Below are positions 33,119 through 41,499 of a stretch of DNA of 64,000 nt, in pieces; positions within the stretch are counted from its first letter, which is position 1, and each line of letters starts with the position of its first letter. The stretch comes from Opitutia bacterium. Lineage in GTDB: Bacteria > Verrucomicrobiota > Verrucomicrobiia > Opitutales > Opitutaceae. The stretch is taken from NCBI GenBank assembly GCA_016217545.1, contig JACRHT010000011.1, positions 1-64,000 of the forward strand, read 5' to 3'. Below the pieces are notes generated by a model. That model was given only the letters and a program-made list of their open reading frames with translations, did not search any database and was not told the DNA's origin. A program made the translations under genes and the position numbers.

Positions 33119-33802
33119 TTATTTGCCGCGCAACAACGCGCGCGTCAGCACCACGTGTCCGAACAGCGCGCCGCCCACGCACACCGGCCCGATCAGCGCA
33201 TACGGCAGATGAAACGCCAGCAGCAGCGTCGGCTGTTGCCCCCAGCCGAACGGCAGCGGCGACGACAGCACTGCGACGCGGCCCACGTTAATCAACAACG
33301 CCCAGCCGACCAAATTCACACCCCACGCTACGCCGCGTCGCCGCGCGACGAACGGCGCCGCCAGCAACGCAACCGCGCCCGTCACCACATCCCAGTTCTG
33401 CCCGGTCCACGTCATCGTCGCCGGGATCGTCCCCTGCCCCGCCCACGTATGCAGCACCAGTTCCAACGGCAGACGAAATCCCTGGAACGCCACCAACGCC
33501 GCCAACGGCACCGCGTCCGCCATGCGCCGCCCGAGCGGCGAGAATCCGGCGCCCACCGATACCGCCAGCACGCCGCCAAAGAAAAACGGCAGCCCGTGCA
33601 ACGGCAGTTCCCACATCCGCCCGCTCGCCACCGCGGCCGCCATCAGCCCGATCCACGCGCCGGCCCCGAAGACAACCACGAGAAACCTGCCGCGCTCGGC
33701 GGCATACGCGCGGCGTGCCGCGACGAGAAACGCGCAGACCACGGCCAACAAAATGCCGATGAAAACCATCACCGAGCCGGGGCTCGCAGGCGTGAAGTTC
33801 AT
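33119..33802 (-). CDS. Multi-pass membrane protein, unknown function
   Basis: 227 residues with six or seven hydrophobic helices, starting MNFTPASPGSVMVFIGILLA. Helix 1 is at about 10-27. Polar landmarks include LPFFFGG near 75, FQGFRLPLELVLH near 112, and WGQQPTLLLAFHLPYALIGP near 185. The protein resembles small uncharacterised inner-membrane proteins found in Bacteroidota and Verrucomicrobiota, but I cannot name a family. It is followed by the small gene at 32794 after an 88-bp gap. Confidence 0.65.
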   Translation of the reverse strand: MNFTPASPGSVMVFIGILLAVVCAFLVAARRAYAAERGRFLVVVFGAGAWIGLMAAAVASGRMWELPLHGLPFFFGGVLAVSVGAGFSPLGRRMADAVPLAALVAFQGFRLPLELVLHTWAGQGTIPATMTWTGQNWDVVTGAVALLAAPFVARRRGVAWGVNLVGWALLINVGRVAVLSSPLPFGWGQQPTLLLAFHLPYALIGPVCVGGALFGHVVLTRALLRGK

Positions 33803-33919
33803 GCGCGTCACTCCAGCCTCCCGTTTCCGCCGCCGCAAACCCCAAGCCGTTGCCTCCGCCTAGCCGGAAGGAGGAGCCCGCGGCTTGCCGCGGCCGCGCG
33901 GGTCTCCCAATTTACCCGC

Positions 33920-34084
33920 GTGAAACGTCCCACAGCCGAGGAGCGCCAGCGCATGTGCACCCGCAAGCGTCGCTATCGCACGCAGGCGGACGCGCTCGAC
34001 GCGGCCTTGCTCGCGGGCGTGGAACGCCGGCGGAGCGCCTACCGGTGTCCGCTCTGTGGCTTCTGGCACCTGACCTCTTCCTGA
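33920..34084 (+). CDS. Small zinc-finger-like protein
   Basis: 54 residues if the GTG at 33920 is the start, or 43 from the ATG at 33953. The ending Y-R-C-P-L-C-G-F-W-H-L-T-S, with an earlier Cys in MCTRKRRYRT, forms a single-zinc-type pattern (C, C-x-x-C, H). Similar mini-proteins with the Y-R-C-P-x-C-x-x-W-H-L-T ending are common in bacteria and are unassigned. The strongly basic N-terminus suggests nucleic-acid binding. Too short for a firm call, but the motif is distinctive. Confidence 0.6.
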   Translation: MKRPTAEERQRMCTRKRRYRTQADALDAALLAGVERRRSAYRCPLCGFWHLTSS

Positions 34085-34177
34085 ACCGGCGCGGAAACCG
34101 AGCGACCCGACCGCGCGAATTTGCGGTTCGTCGGATCACGCTTCCGCTTCCGGCCGCTTCGTCCGCTGCTCGCCGCG

Positions 34178-35074
34178 ATGTCGCCGCGATTCGCCGCCGC
34201 CATTTGTCTCCTCGTCACTGCAACCAGCGGCGCATCCGCCGGCGCCGCGACGTTGCGCGTGCTCTTCCTCGGCAACAGCCTGACCGACGGCAACGACGTG
34301 CCCGGCATTGTGCAGGCTCTCGCCGCACTGCACGATGTCACGCTCGTCGCCGACACGAGCGCGCCGGGCGGCTTCGCGCTCGAGGATCATTGGAACACCG
34401 GCCGCGCCGCGCTGGTGCGCGACGGCCGCTACGACCTCGTCGTGCTCCAGCAAGGCCCATCCACGTTGCCGGAAAGCCAGGCCAACCTCCGCCAATGGAC
34501 GCAGACGTGGACGACCTACGCTCGTTCGCAGGCGACGGAAGCGGCCCTCTTCATGGTCTGGCCCTTCGTCAACCAAACCGACGGCTTCGAGTTGGTCTCG
34601 TTGTCGTATCGCAACGCCGCCACCGCCGCAGGCATCGAAGTCTTTCCGGCCGGCGAGGCGTGGAGCGAAGCGCTCTCCTCGCGCCCGCGTCCTGCGCTCT
34701 ACAGCGACGACCTGCACGCGACACCCGAGGGTTCGCTGCTCGCGGCGATGGTGATCGGTCGGCGCCTCTTCGCCCTCGATCCGGCGCGCGTGCCGACCCT
34801 GCTATCCACCCGCAGCGGCCCGCTGCGCGTCAGCACCGAGACGTTGAACCTGTTCCGCTCGATCGTCGCGGCGATGACTCCCACTCAATTCGATCCCACC
34901 TTGCGGCCGGCACCCCCGCCGGTCGCCAACACCGCGGCTTTGCCCGCGCCGACCGGCAACATCCCGGGCGGCAGCTCGGGCACGAATCGCGGAGGCGGCG
35001 GCAGCCCGGCCGTCGCCGCCACGCTCGCGCTCGCCTTGCTCCTGCTATCGCGCCGCCACCTCGCCCGGCGCTGA
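34178..35074 (+). CDS. Exported SGNH hydrolase with Gly-rich sorting-like tail
   Basis: 298 residues. After a signal peptide (1-24) the block I motif is RVLFLGNSLTDG with catalytic Ser34, and block V is SDDLHATPEG with His180 and its Asp. Intermediate sequence (DLVVLQQGPS; MVWPF) fits the SGNH/GDSL esterase fold. The C-terminus is a Gly/Ser-rich linker, then SPAVAATLALALLLLSRRHL. A glycine run, one hydrophobic helix and an Arg cluster match the GlyGly-CTERM type of sorting signal handled by rhombosortase. The protein is probably attached to or released from the envelope and acts on acylated polysaccharide or lipid. Confidence 0.8.
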   Translation: MSPRFAAAICLLVTATSGASAGAATLRVLFLGNSLTDGNDVPGIVQALAALHDVTLVADTSAPGGFALEDHWNTGRAALVRDGRYDLVVLQQGPSTLPESQANLRQWTQTWTTYARSQATEAALFMVWPFVNQTDGFELVSLSYRNAATAAGIEVFPAGEAWSEALSSRPRPALYSDDLHATPEGSLLAAMVIGRRLFALDPARVPTLLSTRSGPLRVSTETLNLFRSIVAAMTPTQFDPTLRPAPPPVANTAALPAPTGNIPGGSSGTNRGGGGSPAVAATLALALLLLSRRHLARR

Positions 35075-35083
35075 CCCGCGTCG

Positions 35084-35509
35084 TCAGACGAGCGTCGCGT
35101 CGAGCGAGATTTCGGCGTTCAACACGCGCGAGATCGGGCAATTGGCCTTCGCCTTCGCCGCGACCTCCTGGAATTTCTCCGGCGCGATTCCGGGGACCTG
35201 CGCCTTCAAAGTCAGCCGCGACGCCGTGATCGTCCAACCCTTCGGCGGGACGTTGTCGAAGTTCACCTCCGCGCTCGCGTCGAGCTGCGTCGGCGTGAAG
35301 CCGGCCTCGCCCAACGCGGCCGACAGCGCCATCGCAAAACAGCCGGCGTGCGCCGCCGCGATCAGTTCCTCGGGATTCGTGCCGGCGCCGGAAGCGAAGC
35401 GCGAGCCGAACGAATACTCCGTGTTCTTCAACGCCCCGCCCGGGGCGGACAGCGTGCCTTTGCCTTCCTTGAGGGAACCTTGCCAGATGGCGGATGCGGA
35501 ACGTTTCAT
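35084..35509 (-). CDS. OsmC/Ohr-family peroxiredoxin
   Basis: 141 residues from the ATG at 35509 (MKRSASAIWQGSLKEGKGTL). Two catalytic cysteines are in the right places: AAHAGCFAMALSAAL and AKANCPISRVLNAEI. The N-terminal ASAIWQGSLKEGKG pattern and the FASGAGTNPEELIAAAHAGC block are typical of OsmC. OsmC-type enzymes reduce organic hydroperoxides with lipoyl or thiol donors. It is convergent with the SGNH gene (9 bp between stops). Confidence 0.92.
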   Translation of the reverse strand: MKRSASAIWQGSLKEGKGTLSAPGGALKNTEYSFGSRFASGAGTNPEELIAAAHAGCFAMALSAALGEAGFTPTQLDASAEVNFDNVPPKGWTITASRLTLKAQVPGIAPEKFQEVAAKAKANCPISRVLNAEISLDATLV

Positions 35510-35592
35510 CCGGCGGACCGTCGCCACATTTCACCGTTTCGCAAGCTGCCGCCCGCTTGCCAGCCCCGGCGCCGCGCCTCAACCTCCGCGCC

Positions 35593-36588
35593 GTGCGGGT
35601 AATCCTCTCAACGCTCCGTCCCTCCCTCGCCGCGCTGCTTCTCGCCAGCGCGGCCGCGCTCCCCCTGTCTGCCCAGGATCAACCGGCCGCGCAGGAATCG
35701 ACCGCCGAGGAAACCGCCGCCGCCTTCGAGCCGCGCCCGCCGGCGAATTTGCTCGAAGCCCAAATCGAGCTGCATCGCCGCGGCTTCTCGTGCGGCTCGA
35801 TCGATGGCGTGCGCGGCACGCAAACCGCCGGAGCGTTGCGCGCGTTCCAGCGCAGCCAGCAACTCAAGGAAACCGGCGAACTTGACCAGCTCACGCGCGA
35901 GGCGCTGCAATTGACCGAAGAGCCGCTCGGCGAACACACGCTCACCGCCGAGGAGCTCTCCTCGCTGCATCCGGTGCCCGACACCTGGGTCGGCAAGTCC
36001 GAGATGGAACGCCTCGGCTACGCCACCGCGCTCGAACTCGTCGCCGAGCGCCACCGCTCCAACCCGAAGCTGATCCGCCAGCTCAACCCCGACGTGAACT
36101 GGGATGAGCTCATGGCCGGCGCCGTGCTCAAGGTGCCGAACATCGGCACCGTCCTCCTCGAAGGCCACGCTGCCCTCCTCCACGTGCGTCTCGCCGAACG
36201 CGAACTCGAGGTGACCGACCCCGACGGGAAGCTCATCGCGCACTTTCCCGTCTCGATCGCGAAGATGGTGGAGAAGCGCCCCGTCGGACAGCTCACGATC
36301 AAGGTCATCATCCCCGATCCGAACTACACGTTCGACCCCGCGGTCTTCCCTGAGTCGGCGGAAGCGCAGACGCTCGACCACAAATTGATCCTCTCGCCCG
36401 GTCCCAACAATCCCGTCGGCGTCGCGTGGATCGGACTCGATCGCCCCGGCTACGGCATCCACGGGACGCCGGAGCCGGAAAAAGTCGGCCGCACCGAATC
36501 GCACGGCTGCTTCCGCCTCGCGAATTGGGACGCGCGCACGCTGCTCGCGCTGGTCGAAGTCGGTCTGCCGGTGATCGTCGAGCCCTGA
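35593..36588 (+). CDS. L,D-transpeptidase (YkuD) with N-terminal peptidoglycan-binding domain
   Basis: 331 residues starting at the GTG at 35593. No ATG start gives a proper signal peptide, whereas this one does (cleavage near LSAQ). Residues 45-105 are a PG_binding_1 domain (LLEAQIELHRRGFSCGSIDG, then TAGALRAFQRSQQL). A LysM-like part follows (ALELVAERHRSNPKLIRQLN and LKVPN). The YkuD domain ends with YGIHGTPEPEKVGRTESHGC, catalytic Cys306, and FRLANWDA. It cross-links peptidoglycan stem peptides or tethers lipoproteins in the periplasm. It is convergent with the PLP gene, 7 bp from its end. Confidence 0.9.
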   Translation: MRVILSTLRPSLAALLLASAAALPLSAQDQPAAQESTAEETAAAFEPRPPANLLEAQIELHRRGFSCGSIDGVRGTQTAGALRAFQRSQQLKETGELDQLTREALQLTEEPLGEHTLTAEELSSLHPVPDTWVGKSEMERLGYATALELVAERHRSNPKLIRQLNPDVNWDELMAGAVLKVPNIGTVLLEGHAALLHVRLAERELEVTDPDGKLIAHFPVSIAKMVEKRPVGQLTIKVIIPDPNYTFDPAVFPESAEAQTLDHKLILSPGPNNPVGVAWIGLDRPGYGIHGTPEPEKVGRTESHGCFRLANWDARTLLALVEVGLPVIVEP

Positions 36589-36595
36589 CCGGCGC

Positions 36596-37861
36596 TCACA
36601 TCTGGTCGAGCGCCTGTCCGAGATCCCAGATCAGGTCGTCGGCATTTTCGATGCCGATGGAGATGCGCACCAAGTCGTCGGACACGCCGCTCGCCTTCTT
36701 CGCCTCGGGCGTGAGACCGGAGTGCGTCATCGCCGCCGGATGCTGCGCCAGCGACTCGGTGGAGCCGAGCGAGACCGCGAGCTTGATGACCTTCAGCGCG
36801 TCGAGGAATCGGAACGCCTCCGCCTCGCCGCCCTTCACGAAGAGCGAGATCAGCGAACCGGGGCCGGTCTGCTGTTTCCGGTAGATCGCGTATTCCGGAT
36901 CGCTCGACTTGAGCAAACCGAGGAAACCCACGGCACGCACTTTCGGATGCGCGACGAGAAACTCCGCGCACTTCTGCGCGTTGGCGGCCGCCGCCTCGGC
37001 GCGGATCTTGAGCGTTTCGAGCGAGCGCGTGAGCAGCCACGCGGTGTGCGGATTCGGCATGCCGCCGAGGCTGTTGCGCAGACCCGCCGTGGCCTTGAGC
37101 AGCGCGAAATCATTGGCGAGCACCACGCCGCCAACGACGTCCGAGTGGCCGCCGATGTATTTCGTCGCCGAGTAGAGCACGACGTCCGCGCCGAACTTCG
37201 CCGGCTGGCAAAACACCGGACCCGCCACCGTGTTGTCGACGATGATGAGCACGCTACGCCCGTCGGCCGTGCGGTGCGTGGCCGACGCCTCGCGCATCGC
37301 GGCGAGATCGGTGAGCTTGTTGTTCGGATTGGCCGGCGTCTCGACGAAGATCGAGCGCGTCTTCGGCCCGAGCAGCGCCTTCGCCTCGTCCACGGCGGTG
37401 ATGCCCGCGTGGATGAAATGCGACTTGATGCCGAACTTCGTCAGGAACCCGCGCATGAACGTCTCCGTGCCGCCGTAGAGCGGCGCGCACACGATCATCT
37501 CGTCGCCCGGATTGTGCGTCGCGAGCAACGCCGTGGCGATCGCCGCCATGCCGCTCGAGAAACTCAGCGCGCCGCGCATGCCTTCCCACATCGCCATGCG
37601 ATCCTCGAAGATCTCGAGGTTGGGATTGTTGAAACGCGAGTAGATCAGCCCCGCCTGGTGCTTGCCCGTCGGCGCACCGCCCTCGCCGCGCATCCACGCG
37701 AAGAACTTCTTGCCGTCCTCCGACTTCTTGAACGCGAACGTCGACGTGAGGAACACCGGCGGCTTCACCGCGCCTTCACTCAGGAACGGATCGAAACCGA
37801 GGCTGAGCGCGAGAGTTTCGGGATGCAGACGGGCGGATTCTTCAGGGGTCAGCTTGGACAT
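36596..37861 (-). CDS. Cystathionine gamma-synthase/lyase-type PLP enzyme (Cys/Met metabolism)
   Basis: 421 residues. Fold type I motifs: YSRFNNPNLEIFEDRMAMWE, SFSSGMAAIATALLA, LYGGTETFMRGFL, ETPANPNNKL, VDNTVAGPVF and the PLP Lys234 in LYSATKYIGGHSDVVGG. A 30-residue extension precedes the usual start and includes LALSLGFDPFLSEGAVKPPV. The family contains cystathionine gamma-synthase, gamma-lyase, methionine gamma-lyase and O-acetylhomoserine sulfhydrylase; I cannot choose among these from sequence alone. A hairpin with a perfect seven-base stem (37938-37944 and 37952-37958) lies in its leader, but it does not look like a known SAM riboswitch. Confidence 0.88.
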   Translation of the reverse strand: MSKLTPEESARLHPETLALSLGFDPFLSEGAVKPPVFLTSTFAFKKSEDGKKFFAWMRGEGGAPTGKHQAGLIYSRFNNPNLEIFEDRMAMWEGMRGALSFSSGMAAIATALLATHNPGDEMIVCAPLYGGTETFMRGFLTKFGIKSHFIHAGITAVDEAKALLGPKTRSIFVETPANPNNKLTDLAAMREASATHRTADGRSVLIIVDNTVAGPVFCQPAKFGADVVLYSATKYIGGHSDVVGGVVLANDFALLKATAGLRNSLGGMPNPHTAWLLTRSLETLKIRAEAAAANAQKCAEFLVAHPKVRAVGFLGLLKSSDPEYAIYRKQQTGPGSLISLFVKGGEAEAFRFLDALKVIKLAVSLGSTESLAQHPAAMTHSGLTPEAKKASGVSDDLVRISIGIENADDLIWDLGQALDQM

Positions 37862-37937
37862 GCCGCGATGCCATATGACACGGCAACGCGACGCAAGAAC
37901 GTCCTTCGTTTACCCGCCCAGAGCGAAACTTCCTTCC

Positions 37938-37958
37938 CCGCCGCCCTGATCGGCGGGC
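37938..37958. other. GC hairpin in the divergent promoter region
   Basis: The inverted repeat CCCGCCG / CGGCGGG with a seven-base loop lies between the divergent PLP and SNF2 genes. It has no T-run. It may be a regulatory structure or a chance palindrome in GC-rich sequence. Confidence 0.25.
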
Positions 37959-38064
37959 CGCAACCGCACCATCGGCCGTCACTGCGGTATGACATGCCTG
38001 CGAATCGGGACGTGCGCCGAATCGCGCTTCCCACGCCGCGGGCAATTTGGTCCATTGCCCGCCC

Positions 38065-40467
38065 ATGCTCCGCCTTCTCCTGCCGCCGAATCTCCCCAGC
38101 GCCGCTCCACGCGACGCGATCCCGGTGCGGCTGGAACTCGACCTGAAGGCGGAGCCGCCGTCGGCATTCGTTCCCGCGCTGGCGATTCTCCAGCGCATCG
38201 GCGTCACACCCCAACCGGTCTCGTTCGTTCAACTGACCCGCGCGCAGCTCCGCGAACTCGTCAACGCGCTCATCGGCGAGAAAGTCTTCTTCCGCCTCGA
38301 CCGCCCGAACGACCCGCTGGCGTGGAACGGCCTCGCGCTGCCCGGGGTGAGCGAGCACCTCTCCGAAAAACCCGCCGCGCCCGCGCCGCCACCACCGCCA
38401 CCGCCCAAGCCGAAAGTCCGCCCTCCGGACTCCACCGAAAAGAAGCCGCTCGCGCCGATGACAGTCGACGGCTCGGAGCACTACCTCGCCATCACCCTGC
38501 CCGCGCGCGAATCGGTCCTCCACGCGCCCGCCCTCGAGTTTCTCCAAACCAACCGCTTCGTGCTCGATCCGCTCACGCGCAAATGGTGGCTCCGTGACCG
38601 GCACAAAGTCCTCAACCTCCTCGCCACGCACGGCGCCGAGCTGCGCGAGCGCTTCCAGGCCGAGTTCACGCCCAACTACGAGCGCAACACCGCCCACCTG
38701 AAAACCGCCGCCATCGCGGCCGAAATCACGGAAGCCGGCGAAGCCTACGACGTCGCTCTCGGCCTCAAGGCCGGCGCCGCCCCCGAAGCCCAGATCCGCG
38801 CCGCCGTCTCGACCGGTCGCGGCTACATCGAGGACAACGGCAACATCTACCTCGTCGACCGCGCCCGACTCGCACAACTCGAGCAGGCCCATCGCGCCCT
38901 CGCCCAGGAACCCGCCGCCTCGCCCCTCGGCAAGCGCCGCATCCCAAGGGCGCGCGTCGCGGAAGTCTCCGACCTCCTCGAGAAAATCGCCCCGGGCTTT
39001 GCCGCGCCCGAAACCTGGCGTGCGCGCAGCGGCGCGTTGCACAATCTCTCGACGCTCGCGCCGGCCCCGATCCCGTCGTGGTTCGCCGCCACGCTGCGTC
39101 CCTATCAACAACTCGGCGTCGCCTGGCTCTGGCATCTCTACCGGCAGCAACTCGGCGGCATCCTCGCCGACGAGATGGGCCTCGGCAAAACCCCGCAGGC
39201 ACTCGCCTTGCTCTCCGCCGCAACCGCGTCGCGCGCCGGTGCCGCGCGTCCGCACCTCGTCGTCGTTCCCGCCTCGTTGATGGAAAACTGGCGCCGCGAA
39301 GCCGCGCGCTTCGCGCCGCAACTCCGCACCTTCGTGCACCACGGCACACAACGCCTCGCGGAAAAGGACTTCGCCGCGTTCGACCTCATCCTCACCTCCT
39401 ACGGCACGCTCGCGCGCGACACGGCGCTGTTCGAGAGCGTCGACTTCGACCTCGTGCTCGCCGACGAGGCGCAGCACCTGAAGAACCGCCGCACGCAGGC
39501 CGCGCAATCGCTCCGCGCGCTGCACGGCCGCGGCCGCTTCCTGCTCACCGGCACGCCGCTCGAAAACTCGCTCGACGATCTCCGCTCGCTCTTCGAGTTC
39601 CTCATGCCCGGCTTCGTGCCGAAACTGCCGCCCGGCCTGAAACGCGACGAGCGCGCCTTCCACGACGAGCGCCTGCGCGCGCAAACCGCCCCCTACATCC
39701 TGCGCCGCACGAAAGCCGCCGTCGCGCCCGAGCTCCCGCCGAAGATCGAGCAAGTCATCTGGTGCGAACCGAGCTCCGCGCAATCGCAGCTCTACCGCCG
39801 CCTGCAGGAGGACAGCGAACGCGAGCTCATCGATCTCGCCGCCTCCGGCGCCTCCGAAAACCGCCTGCGCCTCGCCACGCTCACGCAGCTGCTGCGCCTC
39901 CGCCAGATCTGCTGCGACCCGCGGCTCGTGCAACCGGCGTTCGGCGCGGACGACTCCGCGAAACTCGACGCGTTCCGCGAACTGCTCGCGGAGTCCATCG
40001 ACGAAGGCCACCGCATGCTGGTCTTCTCGCAATTCACCTCGCTGCTCGCCCTGCTGCGCGCCGAGCTCGAGGCGCAAGGCGTCGCGCATTGCTACCTCGA
40101 CGGCTCGATGAGCGCGAAGGCGCGCCAGGCGGAGGTCGACCGGTTTCAGTCGAGCGACGACGTCCCCGTTTTCCTCATCTCGCTCAAAGCCGGCGGCACC
40201 GGTCTCAACCTCACCGCGGCCGACGTCGTGGTGCACTACGACCCGTGGTGGAACCCCGCCGCCGAGGCTCAGGCCACCGACCGCACGCACCGCATTGGCC
40301 AGACCAAGGTCGTGACGAGCTACCGCCTGATCTGCGCCGGCACGGTCGAGGAGAAAGTCATGGCGTTGCAGGACGCGAAGCGCGCGCTGCTCGCCGACGT
40401 GTTCGAGGCGAGCGACGCGGCCGCCGCCCGCCTCAACCTCGCCGACCTGCGCGACCTGCTGAAGTAG
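38065..40467 (+). CDS. SNF2-family DNA/chromatin-remodelling helicase
   Basis: 800 residues from the ATG at 38065. Residues 1-320 are an Ala/Arg/Glu-rich variable region, with a Pro-rich spacer near 105-120. The helicase core has DEMGLGKTPQAL (Walker A, K375), DEAQHLKNRRTQAAQSLRAL (motif II DEAQ), LTGTPLENSLDDLRSLFEFL, the second RecA domain with SMSAKARQAEVDRFQ, LISLKAGGTGLNLTAADVVV and DRTHRIGQTKVVTSYRLICA. These are the hallmarks of the SNF2 group. It translocates on DNA with ATP; in bacteria such proteins associate with polymerase or repair. It has no SWIM domain of its own and no linked SWIM protein. Confidence 0.92.
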   Translation: MLRLLLPPNLPSAAPRDAIPVRLELDLKAEPPSAFVPALAILQRIGVTPQPVSFVQLTRAQLRELVNALIGEKVFFRLDRPNDPLAWNGLALPGVSEHLSEKPAAPAPPPPPPPKPKVRPPDSTEKKPLAPMTVDGSEHYLAITLPARESVLHAPALEFLQTNRFVLDPLTRKWWLRDRHKVLNLLATHGAELRERFQAEFTPNYERNTAHLKTAAIAAEITEAGEAYDVALGLKAGAAPEAQIRAAVSTGRGYIEDNGNIYLVDRARLAQLEQAHRALAQEPAASPLGKRRIPRARVAEVSDLLEKIAPGFAAPETWRARSGALHNLSTLAPAPIPSWFAATLRPYQQLGVAWLWHLYRQQLGGILADEMGLGKTPQALALLSAATASRAGAARPHLVVVPASLMENWRREAARFAPQLRTFVHHGTQRLAEKDFAAFDLILTSYGTLARDTALFESVDFDLVLADEAQHLKNRRTQAAQSLRALHGRGRFLLTGTPLENSLDDLRSLFEFLMPGFVPKLPPGLKRDERAFHDERLRAQTAPYILRRTKAAVAPELPPKIEQVIWCEPSSAQSQLYRRLQEDSERELIDLAASGASENRLRLATLTQLLRLRQICCDPRLVQPAFGADDSAKLDAFRELLAESIDEGHRMLVFSQFTSLLALLRAELEAQGVAHCYLDGSMSAKARQAEVDRFQSSDDVPVFLISLKAGGTGLNLTAADVVVHYDPWWNPAAEAQATDRTHRIGQTKVVTSYRLICAGTVEEKVMALQDAKRALLADVFEASDAAAARLNLADLRDLLK

Positions 40468-40520
40468 TCGCGCGGCGCGCGGGATTTCCCGATTGAGCCA
40501 GCGGCGGCGCTCGGCAAATC

Positions 40521-41417
40521 ATGGCCGTAATGCGTCTGCCTTTCACCGTCCTTCTCGTGCCCTTGATTCTCGGCGCCGCGCCGCTGCGCGCCGATTACCC
40601 GCAGGAGATCGCGCAATGGCGCCGCGAACGCGTGGAGCGACTCACCGCGCCGGACAGCTGGCTGTCGTTGATCGGCCTGCATTGGCTGCAGGTCGGCGAC
40701 AACTCCGTCGGCTCCGCCGAGGACAACACCGTGCGCCTCACCGCCGGTGCGCCCTATCTCGGCGTCGTGCGACTCGCCGCCGACGGACGCGCCACGTTCC
40801 TCGCCGCACCCGCGTCGCGCACGGAAGTCGACGGCGTCGCTGCTGGCACGCACCCCATCGAGCTGCGTTACGGCGCGGCGAAGCCCTCGCTGGTCTCGGC
40901 GGACAGCCTCAGCTTCTTCGTGATCAAACGCGGCGAAAAGGTCGGGCTCCGCGTGCGCGACAGCGCGAGCGAGCGCCGCACGGGCTTCCTCGGCATCGAC
41001 TATTTCGAGCTCGATCCGAGCTGGCGCATCGAGGCGCAATGGATCGCGTTCGAGCAGCCGCGGATGATTCCGATCACCAATGTGCTCGGCCAGACCTCGG
41101 CGATGCCGGTGCCCGGCAAAGCGGTGTTCACGCGCGATGGCAAAACCTACGAGCTGCTCCCGGTGCTCGAGGGCGCGGGCGAGCCGCTGTTCTTCATCAT
41201 CGCCGACGAGACGAGTGGCACCGAAACGTATGCGGCCTCGCGTTTCCTCTACGCGGACGCGCCGAAGGACGGAAAAGTGGTCCTCGATTTCAACCGCGCG
41301 CAAAATCCACCGTGCGCGTTCACGCCGTTCGCCACCTGCCCGCTGCCACCGAAAGAAAACCGCCTGCCGATCCGCGTCACCGCCGGCGAAAAGGTTTATC
41401 GCGGCGAGCACCACTGA
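40521..41417 (+). CDS. Secreted DUF1684 protein
   Basis: 298 residues. A signal peptide (1-24) is followed by a DUF1684 domain: YPQEIAQWRRERVERLTAPD, SWLSLIGLHWLQVGDNSVGS, SFFVIKRGEKVGLRVRDSAS, GIDYFELDPSWRIEAQW, and the C-terminal LDFNRAQNPPCAFTPFATCP with P-P-x-E-N-R-L-P. The family is widespread, about 250-300 residues, and uncharacterised. An alternative start at the fourth residue (Met at 40530) is possible. Confidence 0.92.
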   Translation: MAVMRLPFTVLLVPLILGAAPLRADYPQEIAQWRRERVERLTAPDSWLSLIGLHWLQVGDNSVGSAEDNTVRLTAGAPYLGVVRLAADGRATFLAAPASRTEVDGVAAGTHPIELRYGAAKPSLVSADSLSFFVIKRGEKVGLRVRDSASERRTGFLGIDYFELDPSWRIEAQWIAFEQPRMIPITNVLGQTSAMPVPGKAVFTRDGKTYELLPVLEGAGEPLFFIIADETSGTETYAASRFLYADAPKDGKVVLDFNRAQNPPCAFTPFATCPLPPKENRLPIRVTAGEKVYRGEHH

Positions 41418-41499
41418 TCCGCTCCGTTTGCCCGGGTTGCGCGTCGGTTGATCATTGCCCGCTTGCCGCCGGGCGGCCGCACCGTAGCTTCGCGCCCGC

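Noticed and set aside
37862-38064. Possible SAM-type riboswitch upstream of the Cys/Met PLP gene
   Set aside because: Only one short hairpin is present; none of the conserved SAM-I, SAM-II or SAH sequence elements could be seen.
37849-40290. 813-codon minus-strand frame
   Set aside because: It is antisense to the SNF2 helicase, whose motifs are complete.
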